Positions 1 to 8,821 of a stretch of DNA of 58,852 bases are shown here, one piece after another; the first letter of the stretch is position 1; the number at the start of each line of letters is the position of its first letter. The notes beneath the pieces were generated by a model that was given only the letters and a program-made list of their open reading frames with translations, was not told the origin of the DNA and searched no databases. The DNA is taken from assembly GCA_020632575.1 (NCBI GenBank), contig JACKFH010000024.1, positions 1-58,852 on the forward strand, given 5' to 3'. The translations under genes were made by a program, and so were the position numbers. The DNA is from Candidatus Omnitrophota bacterium. GTDB lineage: Bacteria > Hinthialibacterota > Hinthialibacteria > OLB16.

Positions 1-328
1 CATCGTTCACAAAGACGCCATGGGTTAGCCAGTACTGACCTGTCAGGAGACTGGCCCGGTAAGGACTACAAACCGGCATCCCGGAAACCGCGTGGGTGAA
101 ATTCACACTCTCTTTCGACAGGGCGTCGATATTTGGCGTAATTGCGTCCGGATCTCCACAGTGCCCGAAGGATTGAGCGCGCCACTGATCGGCGAAGACA
201 TAGACGACATTGGGTTTTTCTTGCGAGGAGACTTCCTTGCCCGTGCTCGCGAGTGCGCTGCCGACTGCGGTTGCTCCGACCGTTCCTAAAAAAGTTCTTC
301 GAGTGATATCGTGATTTTTAGTCGCCAT
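1..328 (-). CDS. Tat-exported sulfatase, N-terminal part (cut by window start)
   Basis: The first 109 residues of a type I sulfatase are visible; the rest lies before the window. The N-terminus has a twin-arginine signal (TRRTFLG followed by an Ala/Val-rich segment and a likely cut near residue 28-36). The core begins at PNVVYVFADQWR, where Asp47 is a metal ligand, and the formylglycine motif CSPYR follows at Cys87. The ADQWR plus CSPYR combination resembles the N-sulfoglucosamine / arylsulfatase-like families. The ATG is preceded by AAAGGAG about ten bases upstream. It lies 107 bp downstream of the large exported protein ending at 436, on the same strand, and may end that operon. Substrate cannot be told from this fragment. 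Export by Tat is consistent with a protein that binds its metal and acquires its formylglycine in the cytoplasm. Confidence 0.88.
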   Translation of the reverse strand, partial: MATKNHDITRRTFLGTVGATAVGSALASTGKEVSSQEKPNVVYVFADQWRAQSFGHCGDPDAITPNIDALSKESVNFTHAVSGMPVCSPYRASLLTGQYWLTHGVFVND

Positions 329-435
329 GCTCCACAATCTCCTTTGGTCAAGACCACAATCCATCTTGTCATTCATACAAACCCTACATCGCATTGCCCC
401 GCTCGATCAACCTGCCCTCTCCAGCGAGGGAGAGG

Positions 436-3400
436 TCATGGGGCTGGAGTCTCAATCTCGTATACAAACGCGTCATCCTTTAACCAGACATCATGGAGGG
501 TATCTCCCTCCAGAGCCATTTTACCTGGAAGGTCAAAGAGTTTTTTCACGGACATTCCTTTGAGACCCTCAATATGGATTTCTGCACTCTGGTCTCTTTC
601 AGAGGCGTTCGCGGTTAAGAGATAGTATTTTCCGCCAACGTGTTTGAGCCGGGTCTCAATTCCACTTTCCACCGGAGTCACCTCAACGCGAGGATCGGCG
701 TCATCGGCGACAAAGATGGACCACATGAAATCGAGTTCTTGGAACCAACCTCGATATCTTTGAAGCCCGCCCGATTGATGGGTGAGGTATTGGTAGAGCC
801 CATTCGCGCCATAGATGACCGCGAGGTAGGCCTCGTTCCGCATCGGCTTCAACCGGTCGGCACGAAGCGAGAGATAGGTCAGAAAATGTTCGGGAACGAT
901 TTCGTCGTTACTCCAGGAGACATACCCATTGACCTCGGCCATCTTGAAACGATTCGGATTGAGGATTTGTTCGGTGAGTGTCAGCAGGGGAGCGTTTCTC
1001 CAGGCCGAGCCCGGACGACTCATAATCTTCACAAAACAATAACCCACTGTCGGGTCTTCAAACGGCCACTGGGGTTGATCGAGGTCGTAGAGGAGACTCG
1101 AATCATGATGTCCCCAGACAATCAGTTTGTGGTTTTTATGATTGCGGAAGATCTTTTCGATTTCGCGACGGTAATCATCGAACTCAGGAGGCAGATTCCA
1201 GTAGTAAAACTGTTTGGGGTAGCAACCGAGGAATCCGGGATGAGCCAGGAGTTCGTCCGCCTCCTTGCGAAAATCCTCCATGGCATCCGGACCCGGCCCC
1301 ACCGGAAGTGTGTAGGCGCCGAGTTTCCAGGTTGCCTCGGTGTCCTCGAAAATGTCCGGCTCGTCCTTCGAAGGGTTCGACCTCGAATGGTAGATCCCTC
1401 GGTTGACATTCGCTCCGAGACGGATGGCCTCCAGACGCTCCTCGCGGCGGAGGGAGGGAACGATGGGGAAGAACCGGAAGTTTCCGTTGAGCACCAACAT
1501 TCCTCGTTCGTCCGCCTCCACCGACTGGATGGGCGGAAGCGGTTTCCGTTGCGTTGGATGAATCCGTCCAAACGGTGCGGTCGCGGAACCGATCTCCACT
1601 CCGCTCGAATCTGTTAAGTGGAAGACCGCGAGATAATCCTGGACGGGGAGATTGTTGGTCCGGATCCGATCCAGCGGAAACTGAATGACTGTGGTGGCTC
1701 CCGCGACCGATGCCTCGCTCGAGTGCACAGTATCACTGCTCCTTTGATCGATGATCGAGATTCCCAATCGACCTTCCTCTGGCAGAGGGCGATACCGGGT
1801 GTAGATTTCGGCGGATGCTGACGTTTCGTGGTCGTAATAAAACTCTTGGCTGAGGACCGCTTCGATCGGAGCAGGAACCACGAGTGGGAATGAAGTCGAT
1901 AGAATCGTTTCAGTTCCCGACCGAATCCCGATCTCAAACTCGGTCATCCCTCCGTGACCCGCGTCATAATCGAAGGCGATTTCTTTGGTCTCTCTACTGG
2001 GTATTTCGATCGAACCCTGAAAAGCGGGTCGGCCTTGGATGCCCGCACGGAGTTCAAACTCCGTCCTTGCAGTTGGGTTGTAAAGTTTGAGAGTGGCGCG
2101 GTTGGCCCCCGAGTATAGGGGCGGGTGGGTCACCCAATCCTGCGATTGATCGGTCATGGTCTCCCACCGATTTCCAAAACGGACAGATTGTAAGGCAAGA
2201 CGTGGGGGCTGGGCCAGGATCAGTCGTCCCAAGTGAACGGTGTCAATCCCCTTTCCGGTCCAAAAACCATTGCCTACGGTCCCTGACCACTGGACATTTA
2301 AGCCGAGGGGAAGATCGGAAACCGTGTCGAGACCGATGGATCGAAAGGGGATCGAGAGGGTCCATTGACTCTTTGAAACATTCGATGAAACCCCTTCTTC
2401 TTCACGAGGCTTGAAGAGACCGAGTTTGACATACCCCTGTTTGTCGACCGCCTTTCCTATCTCCGTTTTTCCATCACGGTTCAATCGAATGACCGGGTAA
2501 AGATAACGGTGATGGTCCGGGAAAGGGGATTCGGAATGAGGATTCAGAACGACCGTGATTTCTTCGCCGTCCGTTGCGGCGGGAATCGATAGATAGAGAT
2601 GCCTGTCATCATTCGCGGCTGTGATTCGATCAGGGAAAGTGCGTGGAGACTCTCCCCATTCGGAAAAGAGTGTCCGCTGTGGGGCGAATTTTGCGCTCGG
2701 GAGTCGCGAGGAATCCTCAGCGAGTTCAAACAACTCGATGTCATCGACCCAAAGCGATGTGGTCGGTTCCGTCCCAACCACAGTGATTTGAAGTCGGATG
2801 AAATCCACCGGTTTCTCCGGGAGGAATGCACCTCTCCGATAATCCCAATCGTGGTCACTCTCTCCGAGACAAAAGGTGGGGGAAACCTCTTGCATGGTCC
2901 CGTCCTGGTGATGGACATAGAGGATCAGGTTCGCAAGGTTGTCGGGACCGTAATAACCCGGGGGTCCTTTCCCGATGGAGTTGTCCAACTTGGAACGGAT
3001 TCCGACGATGATGGGGTTCGGCTTTTCCTGATCGAGATGGACCACTTGAGAAAGGCCTGAGATGTCGGCGTAGGTCACCGAGGCCCTCATCGATCGCGTG
3101 CCCGACACAGAGTTTGAAGAGTCGAGTTGTGGTGGCCGGAATTGCGCGCCTACCCAGCTGATCCATTCGTCCTCGACAGGGGGTTCCCAATCACTAGGAT
3201 GACCCGATTCCTGATCGACAATCTCGAAACTGGGGTTGTGAACTAAGTTCCTCAAATCGGGAAGGTCCTGGGTCAGTTCGACATCGTCGATCCAGACTTG
3301 ACTTTCCCCGCCAGCCACTCCGCGAAGTGAAAACTCGACCTCCGCTCTCCAATAGAGCCGTTCCGGCATAAAGGTTTCCTCGATCTGTCGCCAACCGGGG

Positions 3401-3891
3401 CTAGGCGGAAGAGGAATTTCGTGAGTGACCGAAGGGAGACCATCAATAGCGCCGAATTTCAGGGTTGCTTTGAAATCGTTTGGATCGAGATCCGGCGTGG
3501 TCTTATAAATGAAAGAAATTCGCACTTCACGATCCGGGATCAGAGGCGCGCCGAAGGGCATGGTCGGATCTCTCACCTTCCAGAAATCGGAGATAACTGT
3601 CGCGGTGACCGCTTTGTCTCCCCCCGTCATCGACAGCGAGGCTTCGCCGCTGTGCTTGACCTCACGGGTGAGTTCGACTCCGGAGGTGAACCCCCAAAAG
3701 GTAGGGACTCCGGTTCCGCTCGCTTCAATCCGGCTTCCGTACTTGCTGTCATCGGAAAGTTTGTTGACAAACTCGTTCTCGGCATTGCCGTTGGGGAAGA
3801 GGTTTTGAGTGGATTCCTGTGCGAAACCCTTAATGGAGGTCAGGAGAAGGAAAGCGCCGAATAATCGTCTTGTCATGTTTGCACTCCGCAT
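436..3891 (-). CDS. Large exported protein with carbohydrate-binding-like modules and a glycosidase-like C-terminal region
   Basis: A 1151-residue exported protein with a signal peptide ending near GFAQ (residue 24). The N-terminal half holds two beta-sandwich modules of CBM4/9 appearance (NLFPNGNAE, then NLVHNPSFE, each ending in a WIDDVEL or WVDDIEL strand). A CBM9-like region follows at about residues 400-570 (DDRHLYLSIP, WTLSIPFRSIGL). The last 350 residues look like a TIM-barrel enzyme core (GNFRFFPIVPSLRREERLEAI, CYPKQFYYWNLPPEF, LIVWGHHDSSLLY) ending in a small beta domain. No catalytic pair was assigned. The start lies four bases after the stop of the upstream gene, so it is translationally linked. 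A second ATG at 3876, with GGAG seven bases upstream, gives a neater signal peptide. Role in glycan binding or hydrolysis is inferred from modules only. Confidence 0.8.
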   Translation of the reverse strand: MRSANMTRRLFGAFLLLTSIKGFAQESTQNLFPNGNAENEFVNKLSDDSKYGSRIEASGTGVPTFWGFTSGVELTREVKHSGEASLSMTGGDKAVTATVISDFWKVRDPTMPFGAPLIPDREVRISFIYKTTPDLDPNDFKATLKFGAIDGLPSVTHEIPLPPSPGWRQIEETFMPERLYWRAEVEFSLRGVAGGESQVWIDDVELTQDLPDLRNLVHNPSFEIVDQESGHPSDWEPPVEDEWISWVGAQFRPPQLDSSNSVSGTRSMRASVTYADISGLSQVVHLDQEKPNPIIVGIRSKLDNSIGKGPPGYYGPDNLANLILYVHHQDGTMQEVSPTFCLGESDHDWDYRRGAFLPEKPVDFIRLQITVVGTEPTTSLWVDDIELFELAEDSSRLPSAKFAPQRTLFSEWGESPRTFPDRITAANDDRHLYLSIPAATDGEEITVVLNPHSESPFPDHHRYLYPVIRLNRDGKTEIGKAVDKQGYVKLGLFKPREEEGVSSNVSKSQWTLSIPFRSIGLDTVSDLPLGLNVQWSGTVGNGFWTGKGIDTVHLGRLILAQPPRLALQSVRFGNRWETMTDQSQDWVTHPPLYSGANRATLKLYNPTARTEFELRAGIQGRPAFQGSIEIPSRETKEIAFDYDAGHGGMTEFEIGIRSGTETILSTSFPLVVPAPIEAVLSQEFYYDHETSASAEIYTRYRPLPEEGRLGISIIDQRSSDTVHSSEASVAGATTVIQFPLDRIRTNNLPVQDYLAVFHLTDSSGVEIGSATAPFGRIHPTQRKPLPPIQSVEADERGMLVLNGNFRFFPIVPSLRREERLEAIRLGANVNRGIYHSRSNPSKDEPDIFEDTEATWKLGAYTLPVGPGPDAMEDFRKEADELLAHPGFLGCYPKQFYYWNLPPEFDDYRREIEKIFRNHKNHKLIVWGHHDSSLLYDLDQPQWPFEDPTVGYCFVKIMSRPGSAWRNAPLLTLTEQILNPNRFKMAEVNGYVSWSNDEIVPEHFLTYLSLRADRLKPMRNEAYLAVIYGANGLYQYLTHQSGGLQRYRGWFQELDFMWSIFVADDADPRVEVTPVESGIETRLKHVGGKYYLLTANASERDQSAEIHIEGLKGMSVKKLFDLPGKMALEGDTLHDVWLKDDAFVYEIETPAP

Positions 3892-3895
3892 AGCC

Positions 3896-5575
3896 TCAAC
3901 CCTTCTTAAAAGCCTCGCCTGAGGGGGTGGTCACCTGCATCCAATAGTTTCCAATCGACAAAGGGTCGAGACCATCCACCATGCCATTTCCGCTGAGGTC
4001 CACTCTCGAGGGGGTCCGATCATGTCTCCAACGCCTCAGAAATTCGAGCACATCCAAGGCGTCGACCCTGGCATCCGGGACCAGATCGGGAGAAACGGGG
4101 GTCCATGTGGGAGTGCTGGTCGGACTGGGAGTCTCAGTCGCGGTTGGAGTGTTGGTGAAGGTGGGAGTATGGGTTGCGGTGAAAGTGGGGGTCGGTGTGA
4201 TTGTCGGTGTGATTGTCGGAGTGTGAGTCGGGGTGGAGGTCGGTCCGCCGGTGTAAATCTCGCCCTGTTTTGAATAAACGAACTCGCGGATGTCATGAAC
4301 AGTTCCCACAATCAGATCGTATTCGTATTCATAGACCGTGTTCTTGTCCAGCATCTCGGTGCGGATGGGCGCGATGTAACCGGTGGAGTCATCGTGGGCG
4401 AGACCACCGGGGGACCCGTAGAAACCACCGACGAATTGTTCCGCATTGGGATTGTAGACCCCGACTCCAAACCCCTGGTCGTCCAACAGCCCCGCCCATT
4501 GTTCCGTTCCAACCCAGTACTCCCAGGGCGGTCCCTGGTTGTCGATCTCTGTAACCGACCCGGAGTTCCAGGGGGCGGTTCCCATGAAAGTGACTAAGTG
4601 GTGGAGATTTCCGATGGTGTAGACTGCGGGGAGTTCCTGGTGGTTTTGTGTGAGCGCCCAACGGTTGTCGGTGCGGAAACAGGTCAGACGGTTCTTGACA
4701 TGCACGGATCTCCCTTCCAACCGCACCCACATCTCCATGTGACATTCCGCCATCTCGTTGTTCATGTCCCACAAGAGAGGTCTGCATTTCACATATGCGG
4801 TTCCATCTCGAACCCAAGATTCGAGAATTGGGGCTACATGGCCATAGGTGTCTCCAACCTGAATGGGGTTCCAAGACCAGGGTGACCAAGTGGAGGATTG
4901 CCCCTCATCTCGACGGTCAATTGGGCGACCCGCGTAATAAGATTGTTGGACATAGCGCCCTCGGTCATGGATGTTGATGAGACTTCGGTTGGATCCGCTC
5001 GGCGACAGATACGAGATGGCTCCCCCTCCTTTTAAGTCGAGTCGGAGACTTAGGGTTCCATTGTCCAGTGCAAGGTTCGGAACACGGTCCACCCGAATCC
5101 AGGCGAGGGTGACATGTCCGGTGAAGTCGCAGGGGTCGAGTCGAAGCGCGGATTGTGGGGAGAGGCCGGTGACAAAAACGCTGTACTCATGCCAATCGCT
5201 GTCGGGGATCACCTCGAAAGATCTGCTTCTCTCTTCGGCGAAGGGCAGGCCGAAAAAAAACTTTCCTTGGGAATCGGCGTTGGATTTCATGCGGAGAGTC
5301 ACCCGATAGAAGAGAGAGTCCGTGTAGAAAACCGTGGGCCCGATCAGGAAAGGGTCTTCAGCGACGCTGTCGAAATCGAGGCCCTCCTCGGTGACCTCGA
5401 AATGCGAAATGCTCCCATTCGGATTCCATCCAAGCGCGCCGGTTGTGAAATCCCAGAATTGAAACTCCTGAGCGCTGACAGGTTGAACCAGCCTCGTGAG
5501 GGGAAAAAGGAGAACAGCGATTCTTCGAAGGAACAAGGACTGTGTCCTTCGGTTTCTGGTCCGCGAGTGATCCAA
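3896..5575 (-). CDS. Exported protein of unknown family with Thr-Pro linker and dockerin-like C-terminus
   Basis: A 559-residue exported protein. I start it at a TTG six bases after the upstream stop, because GGGAG lies seven bases before that codon and the N-terminus then reads as a normal signal peptide (basic RTRNRR, FLRRIAVLLF core, cut near PVSAQ). An ATG at 5641 would overlap the upstream gene by 62 bp. Residues 37-150 look like a jelly-roll binding module. Residues 150-430 form an unassigned beta-rich domain (RYVQQSYYAG, WSPWSWNPIQ, WALTQNHQELP). A Thr-Pro linker of about 50 residues follows, then a roughly 55-residue dockerin-like end with two Asp-rich loops (PDARVDALDVLEF, DLSGNGMVDGLDP). 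It is the second of three colinear exported genes. No catalytic residues were recognised. Confidence 0.78.
   Translation of the reverse strand: MDHSRTRNRRTQSLFLRRIAVLLFPLTRLVQPVSAQEFQFWDFTTGALGWNPNGSISHFEVTEEGLDFDSVAEDPFLIGPTVFYTDSLFYRVTLRMKSNADSQGKFFFGLPFAEERSRSFEVIPDSDWHEYSVFVTGLSPQSALRLDPCDFTGHVTLAWIRVDRVPNLALDNGTLSLRLDLKGGGAISYLSPSGSNRSLINIHDRGRYVQQSYYAGRPIDRRDEGQSSTWSPWSWNPIQVGDTYGHVAPILESWVRDGTAYVKCRPLLWDMNNEMAECHMEMWVRLEGRSVHVKNRLTCFRTDNRWALTQNHQELPAVYTIGNLHHLVTFMGTAPWNSGSVTEIDNQGPPWEYWVGTEQWAGLLDDQGFGVGVYNPNAEQFVGGFYGSPGGLAHDDSTGYIAPIRTEMLDKNTVYEYEYDLIVGTVHDIREFVYSKQGEIYTGGPTSTPTHTPTITPTITPTPTFTATHTPTFTNTPTATETPSPTSTPTWTPVSPDLVPDARVDALDVLEFLRRWRHDRTPSRVDLSGNGMVDGLDPLSIGNYWMQVTTPSGEAFKKG
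4095..4250. repeat. Low-complexity DNA encoding a Thr-Pro linker
   Basis: Degenerate short repeats of a GTxGGxGT type on the plus strand encode TPT/TPTxT units on the minus strand, inside the gene ending at 3896. It is a flexible extracellular linker between the beta-rich domain and the dockerin-like end. Such DNA is prone to slippage, so the linker length may vary between strains. Confidence 0.75.
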
Positions 5576-5579
5576 GCGC

Positions 5580-7376
5580 TTACTCCCAGCCCGTCTTTTC
5601 CGGCTCGAGGTAAATCTCCTCCGGAACTTGCATGCGGTCATCGGTCGGATCCACCACTTGAATGATCAGAGGTGAATTCACCACCTTAGTCCAGTGTTTC
5701 ACTGCTTCGAACTCGTCATCCGAATTGGAGGAAAGTTCAAAAGGCAGATAAGCCCATTCCTCGAGGAAGATTGTCTCGGCAGGGACCTCAATCATCTGTT
5801 GTGGGTTTCGGCTTCCGTAAGGGTAAAGCAATGCCCGTGTCCAATAGACCCAGGGGCCGGTGGTGATGTAGAGGTAGGGATTGTAGTCGCGCATCCGTCC
5901 TTCGAGCCCGACATTCATCGAATTGAGTTGGATGCCAGCGTACCCAACACCTTTCTCCCGGTCGAAGAAAGCGAGCCAGGGAGTGTTCTTGGGGACCATC
6001 CATTCGGTCAGATCCGGTTCGGCGGTGATTTCTCGGGTCTCGATTCGATTGGTGATCGGATCGAACCAAGCGGCTTCGCTGAAGACCTCGCGCGCGAAAA
6101 CCACCTCGCCATTCCGGAGGGCCTGAACCGGGGTGTCGTATTTGACATGGACGCTCGACCGCATTTTGAAATAGGGAACGCCCGAGTTGAATTCATAGTC
6201 CATGGAACAATCGAGTTCTGGCATGAGCGGCATTTGACCCCTGCGGTGGGTCTGATACTCAATCGGTCCGAGGGTCTCTTCGTATTCGTAATCGTATTTC
6301 CCTGGCTCCCAATCTGAGAGATGCGCCCAAGCCCGTGGCGGAGCGTAACAACCGGGGTTCCATTGGATGGCCCCGTTGGTCTCTTTCTTGTGAACAAAAG
6401 TGAGGTCAGGCTTCGATTTGAGGGCCACCTCATCGAGCATCCCGGAAAGGTCATGGAGTTTGAGACGGTAGTACTCGTTTTCGACGATAACCCCGGGGCG
6501 AGTTCCGTTCACCACCAAGTCCGATGTTTGGTCGGGCAAGGAGGCGTTCGGATTTCCATAGAAGACCAGATAGAGGGAACTCCCATTGGCGGGGACATCG
6601 GCCGGAAACGCCAGGGTCACAGAACTCGAGGGCAAGAAAGTTTTCGGTTTGAGTTCCCCCTTCTCGTTGTACATAGGCGGTTCTTCACGGTCCACTACCG
6701 AATAATCCAAAACTTGCCTACGGATCTCCTGCTGTGACCGGCTTTCGGGGTCGTATCGAACAACTCGAAACTCTTTGTCGGGATCCGAAACTTGGTCGGG
6801 ATAGAGGATGAGGGTGACGTGAACCGGTTCGCTCTCCCGATCAATTCCGGCTGTCTCGGTGAGGACTACGCTCTGATAGTGTTTCCAATCGGGGTTCCAA
6901 TAACCTCCCTTCGAAGGGGCTTTGGCTTCGGCTTTCAATTGAATCTGCTTGCCCTCCTTTCCCCCGATCAGAAGATTCGCCTCGATCGAATAGGTTTTAC
7001 CCGCCTGCCAATCGAGGCGACCGACAAGCTGAGGGCTTTCATAAGTTTTCTCCGGTCGATTGCTGATGACCGCCTCATAGATCGCGAGTCGTTTCTTTCG
7101 GTTGGGTTGGTTGGGATCGGGAAGATCTGTCTTGTCCTCAAGGACGAAGGACCGAATGTTCTGGCCATTGGCTGAAAGCTTCTCCACATTCACTTGCGAT
7201 GGATGATCAATGGGGATGTCGAGAACGAAGTGATAATAGGGATGAGCGATCGTGGGGACATGAATGGCCAATTCTGAATTGGCATCTGCCCTCGTCGATG
7301 CTGCGGTGGCCAACAAAATGAAACCAAGGCAAAGGTTCCTTAACGAGTATTCGATCCGATTGGTGCAAGAACTCAT
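5580..7376 (-). CDS. Exported beta-rich protein of unknown function
   Basis: A 598-residue exported protein. The start is the ATG at 7376, with GGAGG eight bases upstream and a clear signal peptide (NLCLGFILLATAASTRADA). The open frame continues upstream to 7583, but that part overlaps the preceding gene. No family was recognised with confidence. A segment near residues 320-350 (VIVENEYYRLKLHDLSG) resembles the opening strands of beta-sandwich domains found in the C-terminal halves of glycan lyases and alpha-mannosidases, so a galactose-mutarotase-like fold is possible. The protein is rich in Tyr, Trp and Pro, as carbohydrate-active exported proteins often are. It lies 49 bp downstream of the UroD-like gene and five bases before the TTG of the next gene. 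Confidence 0.75.
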   Translation of the reverse strand: MSSCTNRIEYSLRNLCLGFILLATAASTRADANSELAIHVPTIAHPYYHFVLDIPIDHPSQVNVEKLSANGQNIRSFVLEDKTDLPDPNQPNRKKRLAIYEAVISNRPEKTYESPQLVGRLDWQAGKTYSIEANLLIGGKEGKQIQLKAEAKAPSKGGYWNPDWKHYQSVVLTETAGIDRESEPVHVTLILYPDQVSDPDKEFRVVRYDPESRSQQEIRRQVLDYSVVDREEPPMYNEKGELKPKTFLPSSSVTLAFPADVPANGSSLYLVFYGNPNASLPDQTSDLVVNGTRPGVIVENEYYRLKLHDLSGMLDEVALKSKPDLTFVHKKETNGAIQWNPGCYAPPRAWAHLSDWEPGKYDYEYEETLGPIEYQTHRRGQMPLMPELDCSMDYEFNSGVPYFKMRSSVHVKYDTPVQALRNGEVVFAREVFSEAAWFDPITNRIETREITAEPDLTEWMVPKNTPWLAFFDREKGVGYAGIQLNSMNVGLEGRMRDYNPYLYITTGPWVYWTRALLYPYGSRNPQQMIEVPAETIFLEEWAYLPFELSSNSDDEFEAVKHWTKVVNSPLIIQVVDPTDDRMQVPEEIYLEPEKTGWE

Positions 7377-7425
7377 GACAACCGCCTCCCATTCTTCTGT
7401 GGACGTGAATAAAAGGTTGAGTGGA

Positions 7426-8664
7426 TTACCGGTAATCGTCAACCGCTTCGAACATCGCGACGATGTTCTCCGGCGGCACTTCCGGCAGGATATTGTGGAC
7501 CGTATTGAACACCGCCCCTCCCCCTGGAGAAAGGACCTCGATCCGTTTCCGCACATGGTCTTTAACCTCCTCGGGGGTGGCACGGTTCAGAATATGCCGA
7601 GTGTCGCAAAAACCACCCCAAAAGGTCAGATCCTTTCCAAATTCTTTTTTAAGTTTCGCGGGCTCCATATCAACGCAATTCGTTTGGACCGGATTGATGA
7701 TTTCGAAACCGGCTTCGATCAGGTCGGGGAGAAGTTTGTAGATCGATCCGCATGAATGAAGGAATGTGTGCATCCGACTGTGTTTCTTCACATAATCGCA
7801 GAGAATGGCATGGCGAGGCTTAAAGAGGGATCGATAGATTTTCGGAGACATGAAAGGCCCTCGATCCATGCCAAGATCATCCCCAAACCGAACGATGTCG
7901 ACCACATCTCCGACTGCATCGCACACTTTTGATAGATTCGCAAGATGACATTCCATCAAAGCGTCCAAAAGAGATTCCACTTTCTTGGGATCCATGATCA
8001 GGTCCATCAGGAAGTTGTCCATCCTCCTCAAAAAAGTTCCCCACTCAAAGAGATTGCACCCCACCACCACCATGATCGCCCGGTCCGAGTTCTCTCGAAG
8101 AAAGATCGCCTTCTCTCGAAGTTGACTCCAAAAATCCTTTTCTGAGATATGGTCCCAGGGACTGTGAACCAACGCGGCCCAAAGGATCTTTCCCATCGCC
8201 TCGGGAAGATCTTTGAAATCATCCGGATACCCATCCAAGTAAGGGAAACAAGTCTGATCGAAAAAGGTCCCGGTTGAGGGCATCCTCGCAATTTGAACGC
8301 CCTCCTCGGTGAACGCGTTCCAAGCGCCGTCCTCATCTCTCTTCGGATGAAACCAGGATGGGTATTGGGCCGGGGAGCCGTTTGGAAGAACGATATCCTG
8401 CCAATCCGAATCCTCGGTGTTGAACATTCTTCCGACATCGACCACATCGATGCGGAATCGATCGAGGATCTCATCCTCGGGTTGAGCGAGTTGCTGGACC
8501 ACGTCATAAACTCGTGTGCGCCCGGCTCCGACACCCAAGTTTTTTTTGAGATTGCTATAGGCGATGGCTGAAATCCCCGAGCTGGGAGTGGCCCCGAGGT
8601 CAACCGGAATCCGATCGGGCTCCCGGTGTTGGATAGCGGCTTCGACTCGTTCCCTTGAGTTCAT
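7426..8664 (-). CDS. UroD-family (MtaA/CmuA-type) corrinoid methyltransferase-like protein
   Basis: A 412-residue soluble protein of the uroporphyrinogen decarboxylase superfamily. The N-terminus NSRERVEAAIQHREPDRIPVD is typical of the family. His303-Ser-Cys305 in LHSCGSIYKLLPDL forms the HxC zinc-site pattern seen in methylcobamide:thiol methyltransferases, not in haem-pathway HemE. VHNILPEVPPENI near the C-terminus is also typical of this branch. No other haem gene is nearby. The gene leads a colinear run with three exported proteins and a sulfatase, which suggests work on a substrate delivered by that system, for example demethylation of a methylated compound; this is inference. Methyl donor and acceptor are unknown. 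Confidence 0.85.
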   Translation of the reverse strand: MNSRERVEAAIQHREPDRIPVDLGATPSSGISAIAYSNLKKNLGVGAGRTRVYDVVQQLAQPEDEILDRFRIDVVDVGRMFNTEDSDWQDIVLPNGSPAQYPSWFHPKRDEDGAWNAFTEEGVQIARMPSTGTFFDQTCFPYLDGYPDDFKDLPEAMGKILWAALVHSPWDHISEKDFWSQLREKAIFLRENSDRAIMVVVGCNLFEWGTFLRRMDNFLMDLIMDPKKVESLLDALMECHLANLSKVCDAVGDVVDIVRFGDDLGMDRGPFMSPKIYRSLFKPRHAILCDYVKKHSRMHTFLHSCGSIYKLLPDLIEAGFEIINPVQTNCVDMEPAKLKKEFGKDLTFWGGFCDTRHILNRATPEEVKDHVRKRIEVLSPGGGAVFNTVHNILPEVPPENIVAMFEAVDDYR

Positions 8665-8821
8665 AGCGGACCCCTTAGAAGAATTGGGCGGGATGCGAAT
8701 GCAGAGTATTCTACCTCATTTCTCTGTTTAGGGGTGTCACCTCTCAAGCGGAGAGATCGGTTCCCAGAACTCTTCTGATGCGATTGGAAATGAAGTTTTT
8801 CGAGAGAAATACTCCGACGGA

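Noticed and set aside
4095..4250. Possible tandem repeat or CRISPR-like array
   Set aside because: The repeats are very short, degenerate and in frame with a Thr-Pro linker, without spacers.
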